In this document: positions 1 through 6,909 of the stretch, one piece after another
How positions within the stretch are numbered: position 1 is the first letter of the stretch
How the letters are laid out: each line of letters starts with the position of its first letter
Assembly (NCBI GenBank): GCA_003170655.1
Contig: PMYY01000196.1
Location: 1 to 8,031, forward strand
Source of the DNA: Nitrospiraceae bacterium
GTDB lineage: Bacteria; Nitrospirota; Thermodesulfovibrionia; Thermodesulfovibrionales; Dissulfurispiraceae
Direction of reading: 5' to 3'
Length of the DNA: 8,031 nt
Notes under the pieces: generated by a model
Databases searched by the model: none
Told to the model about the DNA's origin: nothing
Seen by the model: the letters and a program-made list of their open reading frames with translations, nothing else
Position numbers and translations under genes: made by a program

Positions 1-77
1 AGCTAATCTGTTCTCAACCCCTTGCCCTTCAATTACTTGACGGCAATATCCTCGCCCTCGGGACCGAGGGATTTCAC
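1..77 (-). pseudogene. yraN: 5' end of a YraN/UPF0102-like gene, interrupted by an in-frame stop; runs off the window
   Basis: Reading leftward from a GTG at 77, the frame gives MKSLGPEGEDIAVK, then TAA (35-33), then LKGKGLRTD, then TAG (5-3). The pattern L-G-x-x-G-E-x-x-A-x-x-[Tyr]-L-x-x-x-G is the N-terminal signature of the YraN (UPF0102) family, small proteins with a predicted nuclease-like fold and no settled function. The TAA falls exactly on the usual Tyr, one base from TAC or TAT. The GTG overlaps the toprim stop (TTGTGA) and has a good ribosome-binding site, GAGGAAG at 88-82, four bases upstream, so it was built as a translationally coupled operon gene. A second stop follows ten codons after the first, so a frameshift may also be present. 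Either this is a decayed gene, or the window edge holds sequence errors. Only about 24 codons are visible and the family call rests on that short match. Confidence 0.5.
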
Positions 78-598
78 AAAACTTCCTCGCCGACCGTCAC
101 TGTAGTTCCAGCCAACCTTTCGATAAGGCCGGGGATGCCTTCGATATCCTTAATGTCTTTCTGGCAGAGAACTTTGATTATCTCCCTTAGCGGAGCGACT
201 TCCTCCCAAAGGCCGGTGAGGCCTTCCGCAAGCGCCCTGAAAAGTTTCTCCCCTTTGTCGTCCCAATCCATCAGTAGAACAGCATTAGGATATTTTTCAG
301 CGATGTCCTCGCAGAATTCATATACCCCTTTGCCCGAATGAAGGGTAATAATGTCGCCCACTAGACCGATCTTTCGCAGAGCATCGGTGTCCCTGCGGCC
401 TTCGACAATGACCGGTACCCTCTTGTTCACTTCATACAGCGCCTGCAGGACCTCCCTGAGCCGGTCCGCCCTGTCCGCATCAAGACTGTAGATAGCCATT
501 CCCCTGGCAAAGTCGGCATGTCTGAAGCAGAGCTCCTTATGGCTTCGCACTTTCTCGGATTCCTTCCTCTTGTCGGAGAGAGTTTGCCGCGTCTTCAT
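74..598 (-). CDS. small toprim-domain protein, function unknown
   Basis: A 174-residue protein with a toprim fold core, the Mg-binding domain of topoisomerases, primases and RNase M5-type nucleases. The conserved Glu lies in PVIVEGRRD (E66), followed by a DALRKIGL helix and a Gly-rich turn (HSGKG, 88-91). The acidic pair lies in LLMDWDDKG (D111 and D113). The C-terminal part (IKDIEGIPGLIERL, about 149-162) resembles archaeal toprim proteins of the UPF0292 type, from memory of that family. The first 30 residues are basic and charged and look like a helix that could bind nucleic acid (inference). It starts 6 bp after the RAM-domain gene ends. GGAG in that gene's last codons, 9 bases before the ATG, is the probable ribosome-binding site. 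Its stop overlaps the next gene's start. No other catalytic domain is present, so it could be a nuclease, a processing factor or a nucleotide-binding protein. Confidence 0.85.
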   Translation of the reverse strand: MKTRQTLSDKRKESEKVRSHKELCFRHADFARGMAIYSLDADRADRLREVLQALYEVNKRVPVIVEGRRDTDALRKIGLVGDIITLHSGKGVYEFCEDIAEKYPNAVLLMDWDDKGEKLFRALAEGLTGLWEEVAPLREIIKVLCQKDIKDIEGIPGLIERLAGTTVTVGEEVL

Positions 599-604
599 GC
601 GCAG

Positions 605-835
605 CTACTCCACCGCCACGAAGGTTTCGGTGCGGGTTATACCCTTGATGGCCCTAACCTTCTTGAGGATGTTGTCAAAGATGCCCCCCATATTCTCCGA
701 CTCCAGCACCGCTGCAATGTCATAGTGGCCCGTTATAACATCGGCCGCTGCAACACCCTTTATTTTACGCAGAGAATCCCTGATTGTCCGGTCCTCCCCC
801 GGCATGACATTGACCAAGATGTAAACACGTGCCAT
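605..835 (-). CDS. stand-alone Lrp/AsnC ligand-binding (RAM) domain protein
   Basis: A 76-residue protein made of a single RAM (ACT-like) domain, the effector-binding and oligomerisation half of Lrp/AsnC regulators, with no helix-turn-helix. Typical landmarks are the first strand ARVYILVNV, the central VITGHYDIAAVL (residues 33-44, the usual TGxYD turn), and the final IKGITRTETFVAV (63-75). Such proteins form dimers or higher rings and bind amino acids. They are thought to modulate partner regulators or enzymes, but most have no assigned role. I chose ATG at 835 because AGGGGTGGA sits just upstream at proper spacing and family members start close to this strand. A GTG at 844 would add three residues (MEV) and has no clear ribosome-binding site of its own. 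It lies 18 bp after pckG and 6 bp before the toprim gene, so it is probably co-transcribed with both. A role in sensing metabolite state for pckG is inference. Confidence 0.88.
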   Translation of the reverse strand: MARVYILVNVMPGEDRTIRDSLRKIKGVAAADVITGHYDIAAVLESENMGGIFDNILKKVRAIKGITRTETFVAVE

Positions 836-853
836 AACTTCCACCCCTGTTTA

Positions 854-2746
854 TTATTTCAGCAGAACAAACGGCGGTATATAATCGCCGAATTTTCCCT
901 TTGCATCCATAAGACGTTTCTTCTGGGCTTCAAGCACCTCAAAGAGTATCGCGGGCGTGTCAGCTACCTGTGTTTCATAAAATTTCTTCACGCGCTCGAT
1001 CTTAGCAAGATTTTCGGGGATACGAATTGTAAACTGCTTGTTGTACTCCGCTTCGGAGTAGTCCTTATGCAGCGACTCCCTGAACAATATCTCTAGATCG
1101 TCATAGAGCGGGATAAAGCCTGTCGGGGTTTCGATGGCATTAACGTCATCATGGACCCGAAGCTCCATCCACTCGTACCAAACCTTTTTATCGTTGCGCT
1201 CGTTCAGCCATCTGCCCTCTTTGTCCTTCAGGAAGTAGTTGACCGAAAATATCAGAGGAGCCTTTTTCAGCCCGGTACCGAAATCGATGTTCATCTGGAT
1301 ATACCTGCCGACCGGGACCGAGAGGAAATCCAGATTCGCCATAGGATTGATCTCCCTGATGCCTTCTTTCCCGAGAGTAGCTGCCGTAGTCTCCGATTCC
1401 AAGCACGCGCCTTTGGCAATGACACCATGGATCCAATCGAAGGCCTCTTCGACTGGCACACAGGTGTCTGAATCCCTGCCGCCGTAGACCATCCCGCCGA
1501 TTTCAAAACCCTCCGGATCATCAAGCCGCGGATCTGCATTACCCAAGCTGTTTAGGCTTAGCGTGAAACGAGCGTTGGGATGAGAAGGCGGAATATCCTT
1601 GCCTGCCGTATCTTTTTTCCCAATATGCCATTCACCTGAGTAGTTCAGCCCCTTCTGGGGCGATTCGACACCTTTGTCGATCCAGTGTACGCCGCCAGCA
1701 TCAGTCACCATCACATTAGAGAAAATTATCTCCCCGGATGAGTTTAGCGCCTTCCACAAAAGCGGATCGTCCTTGGCGTTGACGCCCTGAATTATCCCGA
1801 ACATGCCGCGTTCCGCATTGGCAGCGCGCACCTCGCTCTCGCCACGTCGCAGATAGGCGATATCGTCCCCGACGATGCTCTCGCCCTCCAGCATCGCTGT
1901 GGATGTCTTGCCGCACATAGAGGGATAAGCGCCGGTAAAGTAGGTCATCCTTTCGCGCGGGCCGCGAATGCCCAGGACGAGCATATGTTCCGTAAGCCAG
2001 TCTTCAGTTGAAGCCTTTAGAATCGCCAGCCGCATGGCGAGTTTCTTTAGGCCGATGGAATTGCCGCCGTACTGGGTGTTGGTGCTATAAACGGTGTCAT
2101 GATAGAGATCGATATAAATCCGCCTCTTGTCGAGATTCTTGCTGACCTTTCGTTCATCGACCTCGCCCTGCGAATGCACAAACCTGAAGAATTCGGAGAG
2201 AGCGTTACCGCCCGCCCTCCTTATGAACTCCTGGTAGCCGGGCCGGTATAGCAGGAACTCGTTATGAATAACGTAGCTTGAGTCAGTGAGTTGTACGCAT
2301 GGTATCGTAAACGGAGAGTTTGCGGGGCCCAGACAGAAGAACGATATGAAGAGCGTTCGTCCCTTCATGATATCTTTGAGGATCTGATGTGCCTCTTCGC
2401 AGCCCTCGTCTCGGTCCCTGGTGTCAATTGCAGGACCAAGATCAACTCCTTTAGGCACAAGAATTCTCGTATTCTTTTTGTCACGCCCCTGGTCGCCGCT
2501 GTTGTCGAAATGATATGTATGGCCGTCCATAGCCAGCCCGCCCTCTTCGCCGGCTTCTATTGCCGTCTTCCTGACATACTCAACGGACTCCTCACTGTCG
2601 TCATTTACGAAGACAGTGTCGGGATTGCAGTGCTCGACATATTTGGCAACGAATTTATGCAGCGTAGGACTATTGACATTCAACAACTTCTTGTAATTAG
2701 CCTCGTCGAGACGGTTTTTTAACGTGAAAGCAACAACCTCATCCAT
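854..2746 (-). CDS. pckG: phosphoenolpyruvate carboxykinase (GTP)
   Basis: A 630-residue cytosolic enzyme, full length for the family, catalysing oxaloacetate + GTP to PEP + GDP + CO2, the first committed step of gluconeogenesis. It belongs to the GTP-dependent rather than the ATP-dependent (pckA) class. Substrate and metal region: YGGNSIGLKK (226-235, catalytic Lys near 234-235) and H254 in WLTEHMLVLGI. P-loop with the reactive cysteine: YPSMCGKTS (274-282, C278). Kinase-2 and metal motif: VGDDIAYL (292-299). PEP/oxaloacetate-binding segment: HPNARF (389-394), followed by YGGRDSD (421-427). Met277 stands where animal enzymes have Ala, and QGVNAKDDPLLW differs from the animal-type segment, suggesting a divergent, possibly archaeal-like clade (inference). 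The ATG has GGAGG at 2755-2751, four bases away. The gene heads the minus-strand operon and diverges from pycA, sharing a 112-bp promoter region. In some organisms the enzyme runs in the carboxylating direction, but with pycAB next door the gluconeogenic direction is more likely. Confidence 0.97.
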   Translation of the reverse strand: MDEVVAFTLKNRLDEANYKKLLNVNSPTLHKFVAKYVEHCNPDTVFVNDDSEESVEYVRKTAIEAGEEGGLAMDGHTYHFDNSGDQGRDKKNTRILVPKGVDLGPAIDTRDRDEGCEEAHQILKDIMKGRTLFISFFCLGPANSPFTIPCVQLTDSSYVIHNEFLLYRPGYQEFIRRAGGNALSEFFRFVHSQGEVDERKVSKNLDKRRIYIDLYHDTVYSTNTQYGGNSIGLKKLAMRLAILKASTEDWLTEHMLVLGIRGPRERMTYFTGAYPSMCGKTSTAMLEGESIVGDDIAYLRRGESEVRAANAERGMFGIIQGVNAKDDPLLWKALNSSGEIIFSNVMVTDAGGVHWIDKGVESPQKGLNYSGEWHIGKKDTAGKDIPPSHPNARFTLSLNSLGNADPRLDDPEGFEIGGMVYGGRDSDTCVPVEEAFDWIHGVIAKGACLESETTAATLGKEGIREINPMANLDFLSVPVGRYIQMNIDFGTGLKKAPLIFSVNYFLKDKEGRWLNERNDKKVWYEWMELRVHDDVNAIETPTGFIPLYDDLEILFRESLHKDYSEAEYNKQFTIRIPENLAKIERVKKFYETQVADTPAILFEVLEAQKKRLMDAKGKFGDYIPPFVLLK

Positions 2747-2750
2747 ATTT

Positions 2751-2755
2751 CCTCC
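2751..2755 (-). promoter_or_regulatory. ribosome-binding site of pckG
   Basis: The minus strand reads GGAGG four bases before the pckG ATG. It is the strongest Shine-Dalgarno in the divergent region and fixes the pckG start. pycA on the other side lacks a comparable site. Confidence 0.8.
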
Positions 2756-2777
2756 ATATGCTGGCGGTGACTATTTG

Positions 2778-2783
2778 ATTATA
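2778..2783 (-). promoter_or_regulatory. putative -10 box of the pckG promoter
   Basis: The minus strand reads TATAAT, a perfect sigma70-type -10, preceded by TTG. Transcription would begin near 2771, leaving a leader of about 25 bases that contains the pckG ribosome-binding site. No good -35 hexamer is visible 16-18 bases upstream, so the promoter may need an activator. The call is from consensus only. Confidence 0.5.
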
Positions 2784-2806
2784 CAATATAGCTGGTCCAT
2801 ATTAAG

Positions 2807-2815
2807 TGCTATAAT
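2807..2815 (+). promoter_or_regulatory. putative extended -10 promoter of the pycA operon
   Basis: TGCTATAAT matches the extended -10 consensus TGnTATAAT exactly. Extended -10 promoters need little or no -35 sequence, which agrees with the lack of a TTGACA-like hexamer at normal distance. Transcription would start near 2822, giving a pycA leader of about 37 bases. The two -10 boxes of the divergent promoters are only 26 bp apart, so polymerase binding at one could exclude the other. Confidence 0.6.
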
Positions 2816-2830
2816 AGATCTTCATTTTAT

Positions 2831-2846
2831 AGGGCAAAAAATGTAA
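2831..2846 (+). promoter_or_regulatory. start-stop element (ATG-TAA) in the pycA leader
   Basis: AGGG at 2831-2834, six A-rich bases, then ATG at 2841 directly followed by TAA at 2844. This has the layout of a ribosome-binding site serving a one-codon reading frame. It lies 12 bp before the pycA start, which itself has no recognisable Shine-Dalgarno. Initiation here followed by local re-initiation could feed pycA, or the site could reduce pycA translation. A second out-of-frame ATG at 2851 opens eight codons overlapping the pycA start. All of this is inference from the sequence. Confidence 0.3.
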
Positions 2847-2858
2847 TAATATGGTCTT

Positions 2859-4274
2859 ATGTTCAAGAAAGTCTTAATAGCCAACAGGGGCGAAATCGCC
2901 CTTAGGATCATCCGGGCCTGCAAGGAACTCAGCATAAGGACCGTCGCCATCCATTCCGAGGCGGACTCGACTGCCCGCTATGTTAAGAAGGCTGACGAGG
3001 GCTATCTTGTCGGACCGGGACCAGTTGGAGGCTATCTCAACATTTACGGCATCGTTGACCTTGCGAAACAGGTGGGCGCCGACGCCATCCATCCCGGTTA
3101 CGGGTTTCTTGCCGAGAATGCAGACTTTGCAAAGGCGTGTGCCGACGCAGGTATCACTTTCATCGGACCGTCTCCGCGCGCTATGAAAGAGATGGGCCTG
3201 AAAATAGAGGCGCGGAACAAGATGAAAGAGATCGGGGTCCCTGTCATTCCTGGCTCGGAAGCCATAATGGACCTGAAGCAGGCCCTGAAGGCGGCAAAAG
3301 AGATCGGCTATCCGGTCATGATGAAGGCATCCGCAGGCGGAGGCGGCAGGGGGCTCAGAATATGCCGGAGTGATGCGGAGATAAGGAGGCAGATGCCGAT
3401 TGCCCAGTCGGAGGCCCTGAAAGCCTTTGGAAACGACAGTGTCTTCATCGAAAAATATATCGAAGAGCCGCACCATATTGAATTCCAGATAGTGGCCGAC
3501 AAATTCGGCACTATCGTACACCTCGGCGAGCGCGACTGCTCGATCCAGAGGAGGCACCAAAAACTGATCGAGATCGCCCCATCCCTAATACTCGATGATG
3601 CCCTCAGGCAGATGATGGGCGAGGCAGCTGTCAAGGCTGCGAGATCGGTTGACTACGACAGCATAGGAACTGTAGAGTTCCTTGTTGATAAAGAAAGGAA
3701 CTTCTATTTCCTCGAAATGAACACGAGGATACAGGTGGAACACACAATCACCGAAGAGATCACCGGAATAGACCTTGTCCAGACGATGATCAGATCCGCT
3801 GCCGGTGAGAAGCTCTCTTTCACACAGGAAGAGGTCTCTCTCACCGGTTACGCGATTCAATGCAGAATTAATGCTGAAGACCCGTTGAACGATTTCATGC
3901 CCGATACCGGCACAGTCACGTCCTATTACTCTCCGGGCGGATTCGGCGTGAGAATCGACGGCCATGTATATAGAGGTTACACAGTCCCGCCCTATTACGA
4001 CTCTATGCTATTGAAACAGATCGTTTGGGGAAGGACCTGGGAAGAAGCAGTAAACAGGATGCGGCGCTGCCTTGGTGAATATGTAATCCGCGGAATCAAG
4101 ACTACGATTCCTTTCTACATTCGCGTTATGGAGGACAGGGTATTCAGGAGCGGCCAATTCACGACAGGCTATGTACAGGAACGGCTGCCCCTTCTGCTAT
4201 ACTTGCAGGACCGCGATCCCATGGACATGGTAGTCAGCATCGCCGCCGCCATAGTAGCGCACAGCAAATTATGA
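2859..4274 (+). CDS. pycA: pyruvate carboxylase subunit A (biotin carboxylase)
   Basis: A 471-residue cytosolic ATP-grasp enzyme that carboxylates biotin using ATP and bicarbonate and passes the carboxybiotin to PycB. The N-terminal domain starts KKVLIANRGEIALRIIRA and includes AIHPGYGFLAEN (76-87). The ATP-grasp glycine loop is KASAGGGGRGLRI (156-168). The catalytic segment is ERDCSIQRRHQKLIE (224-238), the Mg ligands lie near EMNTR (286-290), and the C-terminal motif is RINAEDP (336-342). The segment is IQVEHTITE, with Thr after VEH as in pyruvate carboxylases, where E. coli AccC has VEHPVTE; with pycB downstream this favours PycA over an acetyl-CoA carboxylase subunit. The ATG at 2859 gives the standard family start, and the only upstream in-frame stretch hits TAA at 2847. 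No clear ribosome-binding site is seen. A 2-oxoglutarate carboxylase small subunit remains an alternative. Confidence 0.93.
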   Translation: MFKKVLIANRGEIALRIIRACKELSIRTVAIHSEADSTARYVKKADEGYLVGPGPVGGYLNIYGIVDLAKQVGADAIHPGYGFLAENADFAKACADAGITFIGPSPRAMKEMGLKIEARNKMKEIGVPVIPGSEAIMDLKQALKAAKEIGYPVMMKASAGGGGRGLRICRSDAEIRRQMPIAQSEALKAFGNDSVFIEKYIEEPHHIEFQIVADKFGTIVHLGERDCSIQRRHQKLIEIAPSLILDDALRQMMGEAAVKAARSVDYDSIGTVEFLVDKERNFYFLEMNTRIQVEHTITEEITGIDLVQTMIRSAAGEKLSFTQEEVSLTGYAIQCRINAEDPLNDFMPDTGTVTSYYSPGGFGVRIDGHVYRGYTVPPYYDSMLLKQIVWGRTWEEAVNRMRRCLGEYVIRGIKTTIPFYIRVMEDRVFRSGQFTTGYVQERLPLLLYLQDRDPMDMVVSIAAAIVAHSKL

Positions 4275-4289
4275 TATTCAGTGTAGGGG

Positions 4290-4301
4290 CGGCATATGCC
4301 G
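4290..4301. repeat. 12-bp perfect palindrome between pycA and pycB
   Basis: CGGCATATGCCG in the 54-bp pycA-pycB gap can fold as a four-bp GC stem with an ATAT loop. Flanking GTAGG and CCTTAC may extend it imperfectly. It contains the upstream candidate ATG (4296) of pycB, which would be hidden in the loop. It may tune the ratio of the two subunits or protect an mRNA end, but a chance palindrome is also possible. Confidence 0.3.
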
Positions 4302-4328
4302 TGTCCTTACAAAATATGTGAGGGAACA

Positions 4329-6164
4329 ATGAAACCTGTAATGAAGCCGATAAAGATTATGGATACTACTTTCAGAGATGCACATCAAAGCCTTTTGGCG
4401 ACTAGGATGCGCATCGAAGACCTGCTGCCGGTCGCTGAAAAAGTCGACAACCTCGGCTTCTGGTCCGTAGAGGTATGGGGAGGCGCGACCTTCGACACCT
4501 GCCTCAGATTCCTCAGGGAAGACCCCTGGGAAAGACTACGCACTTTGAAGAAGGTCTTCAGGAACACTCCTCTCCAGATGCTCCTCAGGGGACAGAATGT
4601 TGTCGGATACAGGCATTATGCCGACGATGTGGTCGAAAAGTTTGTTGCGACCATGATCGAAAACGGTATCACCGTCGTGAGAATTTTCGACGCCCTCAAC
4701 GATTTCAGAAATATAAAGACCGCTGTTAAAGCGACTCTCAAATACGGCGGCAAGGTCGAAGCCGCTTTCTGCTACACCCTCGGTCCGATCTATACTAACG
4801 ACTTTTTTGTTGACCTCGCTCAACGGCTTGAAGATATGGGTGCCGATACCATCTGCATCAAGGACATGGCCGGCCTGCTGTCGCCCCTAGACTCTTTTGA
4901 CCTGGTCTGGAAGCTCAAACAAAAGGTATCGGTACCGATACACCTGCACACACATGACACGAGCGGTATGGCCGTAGCCACAACGTTGAAAGCGATCGAA
5001 GCCGGCGTCGACATCATCGATACGGCAATCTCTTCGATGGCATCCGGAACCAGCCAACCGCCGCTTGAAACTATGTGCAATATACTGAGGGAGACCGTGT
5101 ATGACCCATCCTGCGATTTCAGGGTTATGAGCGAAGTCGCCGAACATTTCAGGATCGTGAGAAAGAAATATCATGCGCTCGAAAGCGAATATACCGGGGT
5201 AGATCCTAACGCACTTATTTATCAGGTGCCCGGCGGCATGCTGTCGAACCTGGCAAATCAACTCAGGGATCAGAACGCCCTTGACCGTATGGACGAGGTG
5301 ATGAACGAAGTGCCCAGGGTCAGGAAAGATTTCGGCTATCCGCCCCTTGTTACGCCTTCGAGCCAGATAGTCGGGACTCAGGCCACGCTTAACGTGCTTA
5401 CCGGAGAACGCTATAAGGTAGTAACGAGCGAGACCAAGAATTATCTCAAGGGTCTGTATGGAAAGTCCCCTGCGCCGGTCGATGAAGAGATAATGAAAAA
5501 GGTACTCGGGGATGAGGAAGCTGTGACTGTCAGGCCCGCAAAACTGCTTGAGCCCGAACTTGAACAGGCACGCAAGGAATTGGGCGATAAAGCGCGGAAC
5601 GAAGAAGATGTTTTATCATATGTACTTTTCCCCAAGATATTCCTTGAGTTTGCAGAGCTGAGAGAGAAGGGATTCCCTCCCGAAGAGCCCAAGATGCCTA
5701 CCCAGGAAACTAAAGCGGAGGGTTCTCAACTTGCGCCATCCGAATTCATGATACATATCCACGGCGAAGCCTATCACATCAAGGTCGGCGGAAAAGGTCA
5801 CAAGTCCGAAGGTAAAAGACCTTATTTCCTTTATGTCGATGACCAGCTCGTAGAGGTCTTCGTCGAGCCTCTTGTCGAGGTCATTCCGACTGACGAAGGA
5901 AAGATCGACATGAAGGCTACAGGCCAGTCGATCCGTCCGAAAGCACAGTTTCCCGGCGATGTGACCACCGCAATGCCGGGTACCGTAGTCAAGATCAAGG
6001 CAAAAAAAGGCGATACAGTCAAGGCCGGCGACACCGTGCTCATAATCGAAGCAATGAAGATGGAAAACGAGATCCACACCCCGATTGATGGAGTCGTTGA
6101 GCAAATCTTCGTCGGCGAGGGAGACATGGTCAATCCAGACGAGGTTTTGGTCAGGATCAAGTAG
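4329..6164 (+). CDS. pycB: pyruvate carboxylase subunit B (carboxyltransferase plus biotin carrier)
   Basis: A 611-residue protein that moves CO2 from carboxybiotin to pyruvate, making oxaloacetate. Numbered from this ATG, the TIM-barrel carboxyltransferase domain holds MDTTFRDAHQS (metal-binding Asp at about 17), LLRGQNVVGY, the carbamylated-Lys motif ICIKDMAG (Lys at about 178), the metal-binding HLHTHDTSG (His at about 207 and 209) and TPSSQIVG (catalytic Thr at about 342). A Pro/Glu-rich linker (about 449-472) leads to a C-terminal biotinyl domain with EAMKMEN (Lys at about 577, 34 residues from the end). I chose ATG 4329, preceded by GAGGG at 4320-4324, because homologues begin close to IKIMDTTFRDAHQ. 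An ATG at 4296 would add 11 unlike residues. OadA of oxaloacetate decarboxylase has the same domains, but no membrane OadB/OadG is seen and a biotin carboxylase is adjacent, so pyruvate carboxylase is preferred. Confidence 0.94.
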   Translation: MKPVMKPIKIMDTTFRDAHQSLLATRMRIEDLLPVAEKVDNLGFWSVEVWGGATFDTCLRFLREDPWERLRTLKKVFRNTPLQMLLRGQNVVGYRHYADDVVEKFVATMIENGITVVRIFDALNDFRNIKTAVKATLKYGGKVEAAFCYTLGPIYTNDFFVDLAQRLEDMGADTICIKDMAGLLSPLDSFDLVWKLKQKVSVPIHLHTHDTSGMAVATTLKAIEAGVDIIDTAISSMASGTSQPPLETMCNILRETVYDPSCDFRVMSEVAEHFRIVRKKYHALESEYTGVDPNALIYQVPGGMLSNLANQLRDQNALDRMDEVMNEVPRVRKDFGYPPLVTPSSQIVGTQATLNVLTGERYKVVTSETKNYLKGLYGKSPAPVDEEIMKKVLGDEEAVTVRPAKLLEPELEQARKELGDKARNEEDVLSYVLFPKIFLEFAELREKGFPPEEPKMPTQETKAEGSQLAPSEFMIHIHGEAYHIKVGGKGHKSEGKRPYFLYVDDQLVEVFVEPLVEVIPTDEGKIDMKATGQSIRPKAQFPGDVTTAMPGTVVKIKAKKGDTVKAGDTVLIIEAMKMENEIHTPIDGVVEQIFVGEGDMVNPDEVLVRIK

Positions 6165-6178
6165 CCCATAAGACCTCC

Positions 6179-6847
6179 ATGGAACTCAGCCATATAATAC
6201 AGCAGATAGTAATTTCAATCATCCCTATCCTCTTCGCGGTTATTCTTCACGAGATTTCTCACGGATTCGTCGCGAATAAGCTTGGAGACCCTACCGCAAA
6301 GATGATGGGACGATTGACGTTGAATCCGATATCTCATATCGACCCTTTCGGAACAATCCTGATGCCTTTATTCCTGTACGCTGTGACGAACGGACAATTC
6401 GTTTTCGGCTATGCCAAGCCGGTACCTATAAATCCAATGAACTTCAAGAATCCCAAACGTGACATGGCCATTTCAGCTGCGGCCGGTCCGATAACAAACC
6501 TGCTTCTGGCCACTGTAAGTGTCCTATTGGCCAAACATCTTATGATTCCCCTAGCGACGATAGTACCGTCTTCTACGGTATTAACCGTACTGAAACCTCT
6601 CCTACTGATGCTGGAGGTAAGCATCTCCATCAATGTAATCCTCGCAGTTTTTAACATGATTCCGATGCCTCCGCTTGACGGAGGAAGAGTGTTGATGGGT
6701 CTGCTGCCTTACAAACAGGCGATGGCGTTGGGACGCCTGGAACCTTTCGGCTTTATCATAGTCATAGTGCTTGTGGCTACGCATATAGCGGACATGATTA
6801 TCCTGCCGGTGATTTCATTCATCGTAGGTCTGTTGACGTTGCTATAA
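6179..6847 (+). CDS. M50-family (site-2 protease-like) zinc metalloprotease, membrane protein
   Basis: A 222-residue polytopic membrane protein, normal length for the compact bacterial S2P-like group that sits next to trpS in many genomes. The first membrane helix carries the zinc motif HEISH (24-28) within VILHEISHGF. It is followed by LGDPTAKMMGRLTLNP and ISHIDPFGTILMP (51-63), AAGPITNLLL (101-110), and FNMIPMPPLDGGR (158-170), whose Asp167 is the third zinc ligand. Hydrophobic segments lie at about 8-24, 54-70, 98-120, 143-161 and 189-217. All catalytic residues are present, so it should be active in intramembrane cleavage, but its substrate is unknown. No PDZ domain is present, unlike RseP. 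It starts 14 bp after pycB with no clear ribosome-binding site, so translational coupling to pycB is likely. Confidence 0.93.
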   Translation: MELSHIIQQIVISIIPILFAVILHEISHGFVANKLGDPTAKMMGRLTLNPISHIDPFGTILMPLFLYAVTNGQFVFGYAKPVPINPMNFKNPKRDMAISAAAGPITNLLLATVSVLLAKHLMIPLATIVPSSTVLTVLKPLLLMLEVSISINVILAVFNMIPMPPLDGGRVLMGLLPYKQAMALGRLEPFGFIIVIVLVATHIADMIILPVISFIVGLLTLL

Positions 6848-6898
6848 TCTGTGAGGCGCTGTTCTCCGTGCCTTTCCGGCAGGTCATAGAAGCAAATA

Positions 6899-6905
6899 GA
6901 GGAGG
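6899..6905 (+). promoter_or_regulatory. ribosome-binding site of trpS
   Basis: GAGGAGG lies four bases before ATG 6910. This near-perfect Shine-Dalgarno decides the trpS start against an in-frame GTG at 6868, which lacks such a site. Confidence 0.8.
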
Positions 6906-6909
6906 AACA

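Larger units (their letters stand above)
2797..2854. repeat. 8-bp inverted repeat flanking the pycA promoter
   Basis: CCATATTA at 2797-2804 is matched by its reverse complement TAATATGG at 2847-2854, with centres 50 bp apart. The left arm sits just upstream of the extended -10 of pycA and the right arm just before the pycA start codon. The left arm would not be in the predicted transcript, so an RNA hairpin is unlikely; paired operator half-sites are possible. In a short AT-rich stretch an 8-bp match can arise by chance, so confidence is low. Confidence 0.25.

Noticed and set aside
33..35. Possible reassignment of TAA to Tyr, given the YraN-like frame
   Set aside because: TAA ends pckG, the M50 gene and trpS at the expected family lengths, so TAA is a normal stop here.
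518..1096. 192-residue open frame on the plus strand across the toprim, RAM and pckG genes
   Set aside because: It crosses three well-supported minus-strand genes, has no recognisable motif and is explained as an antisense shadow.
2291..2722. 143-residue plus-strand open frame inside pckG
   Set aside because: It is antisense to conserved PEP carboxykinase coding sequence, with no ribosome-binding site or family resemblance.
2874..3560. 228-residue minus-strand open frame inside pycA
   Set aside because: Long antisense frames are common opposite codon-biased genes; the pycA frame carries every conserved motif and this one carries none.
4329..6164. Reading pycB as the alpha subunit of a sodium-pumping oxaloacetate decarboxylase
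   Set aside because: No membrane beta or gamma subunit is seen in the window and a biotin carboxylase lies directly upstream, which a decarboxylase would not need.
6868..6909. Upstream GTG start for trpS
   Set aside because: It would add 14 residues unlike TrpRS N-termini, while ATG 6910 has a near-perfect GAGGAGG.
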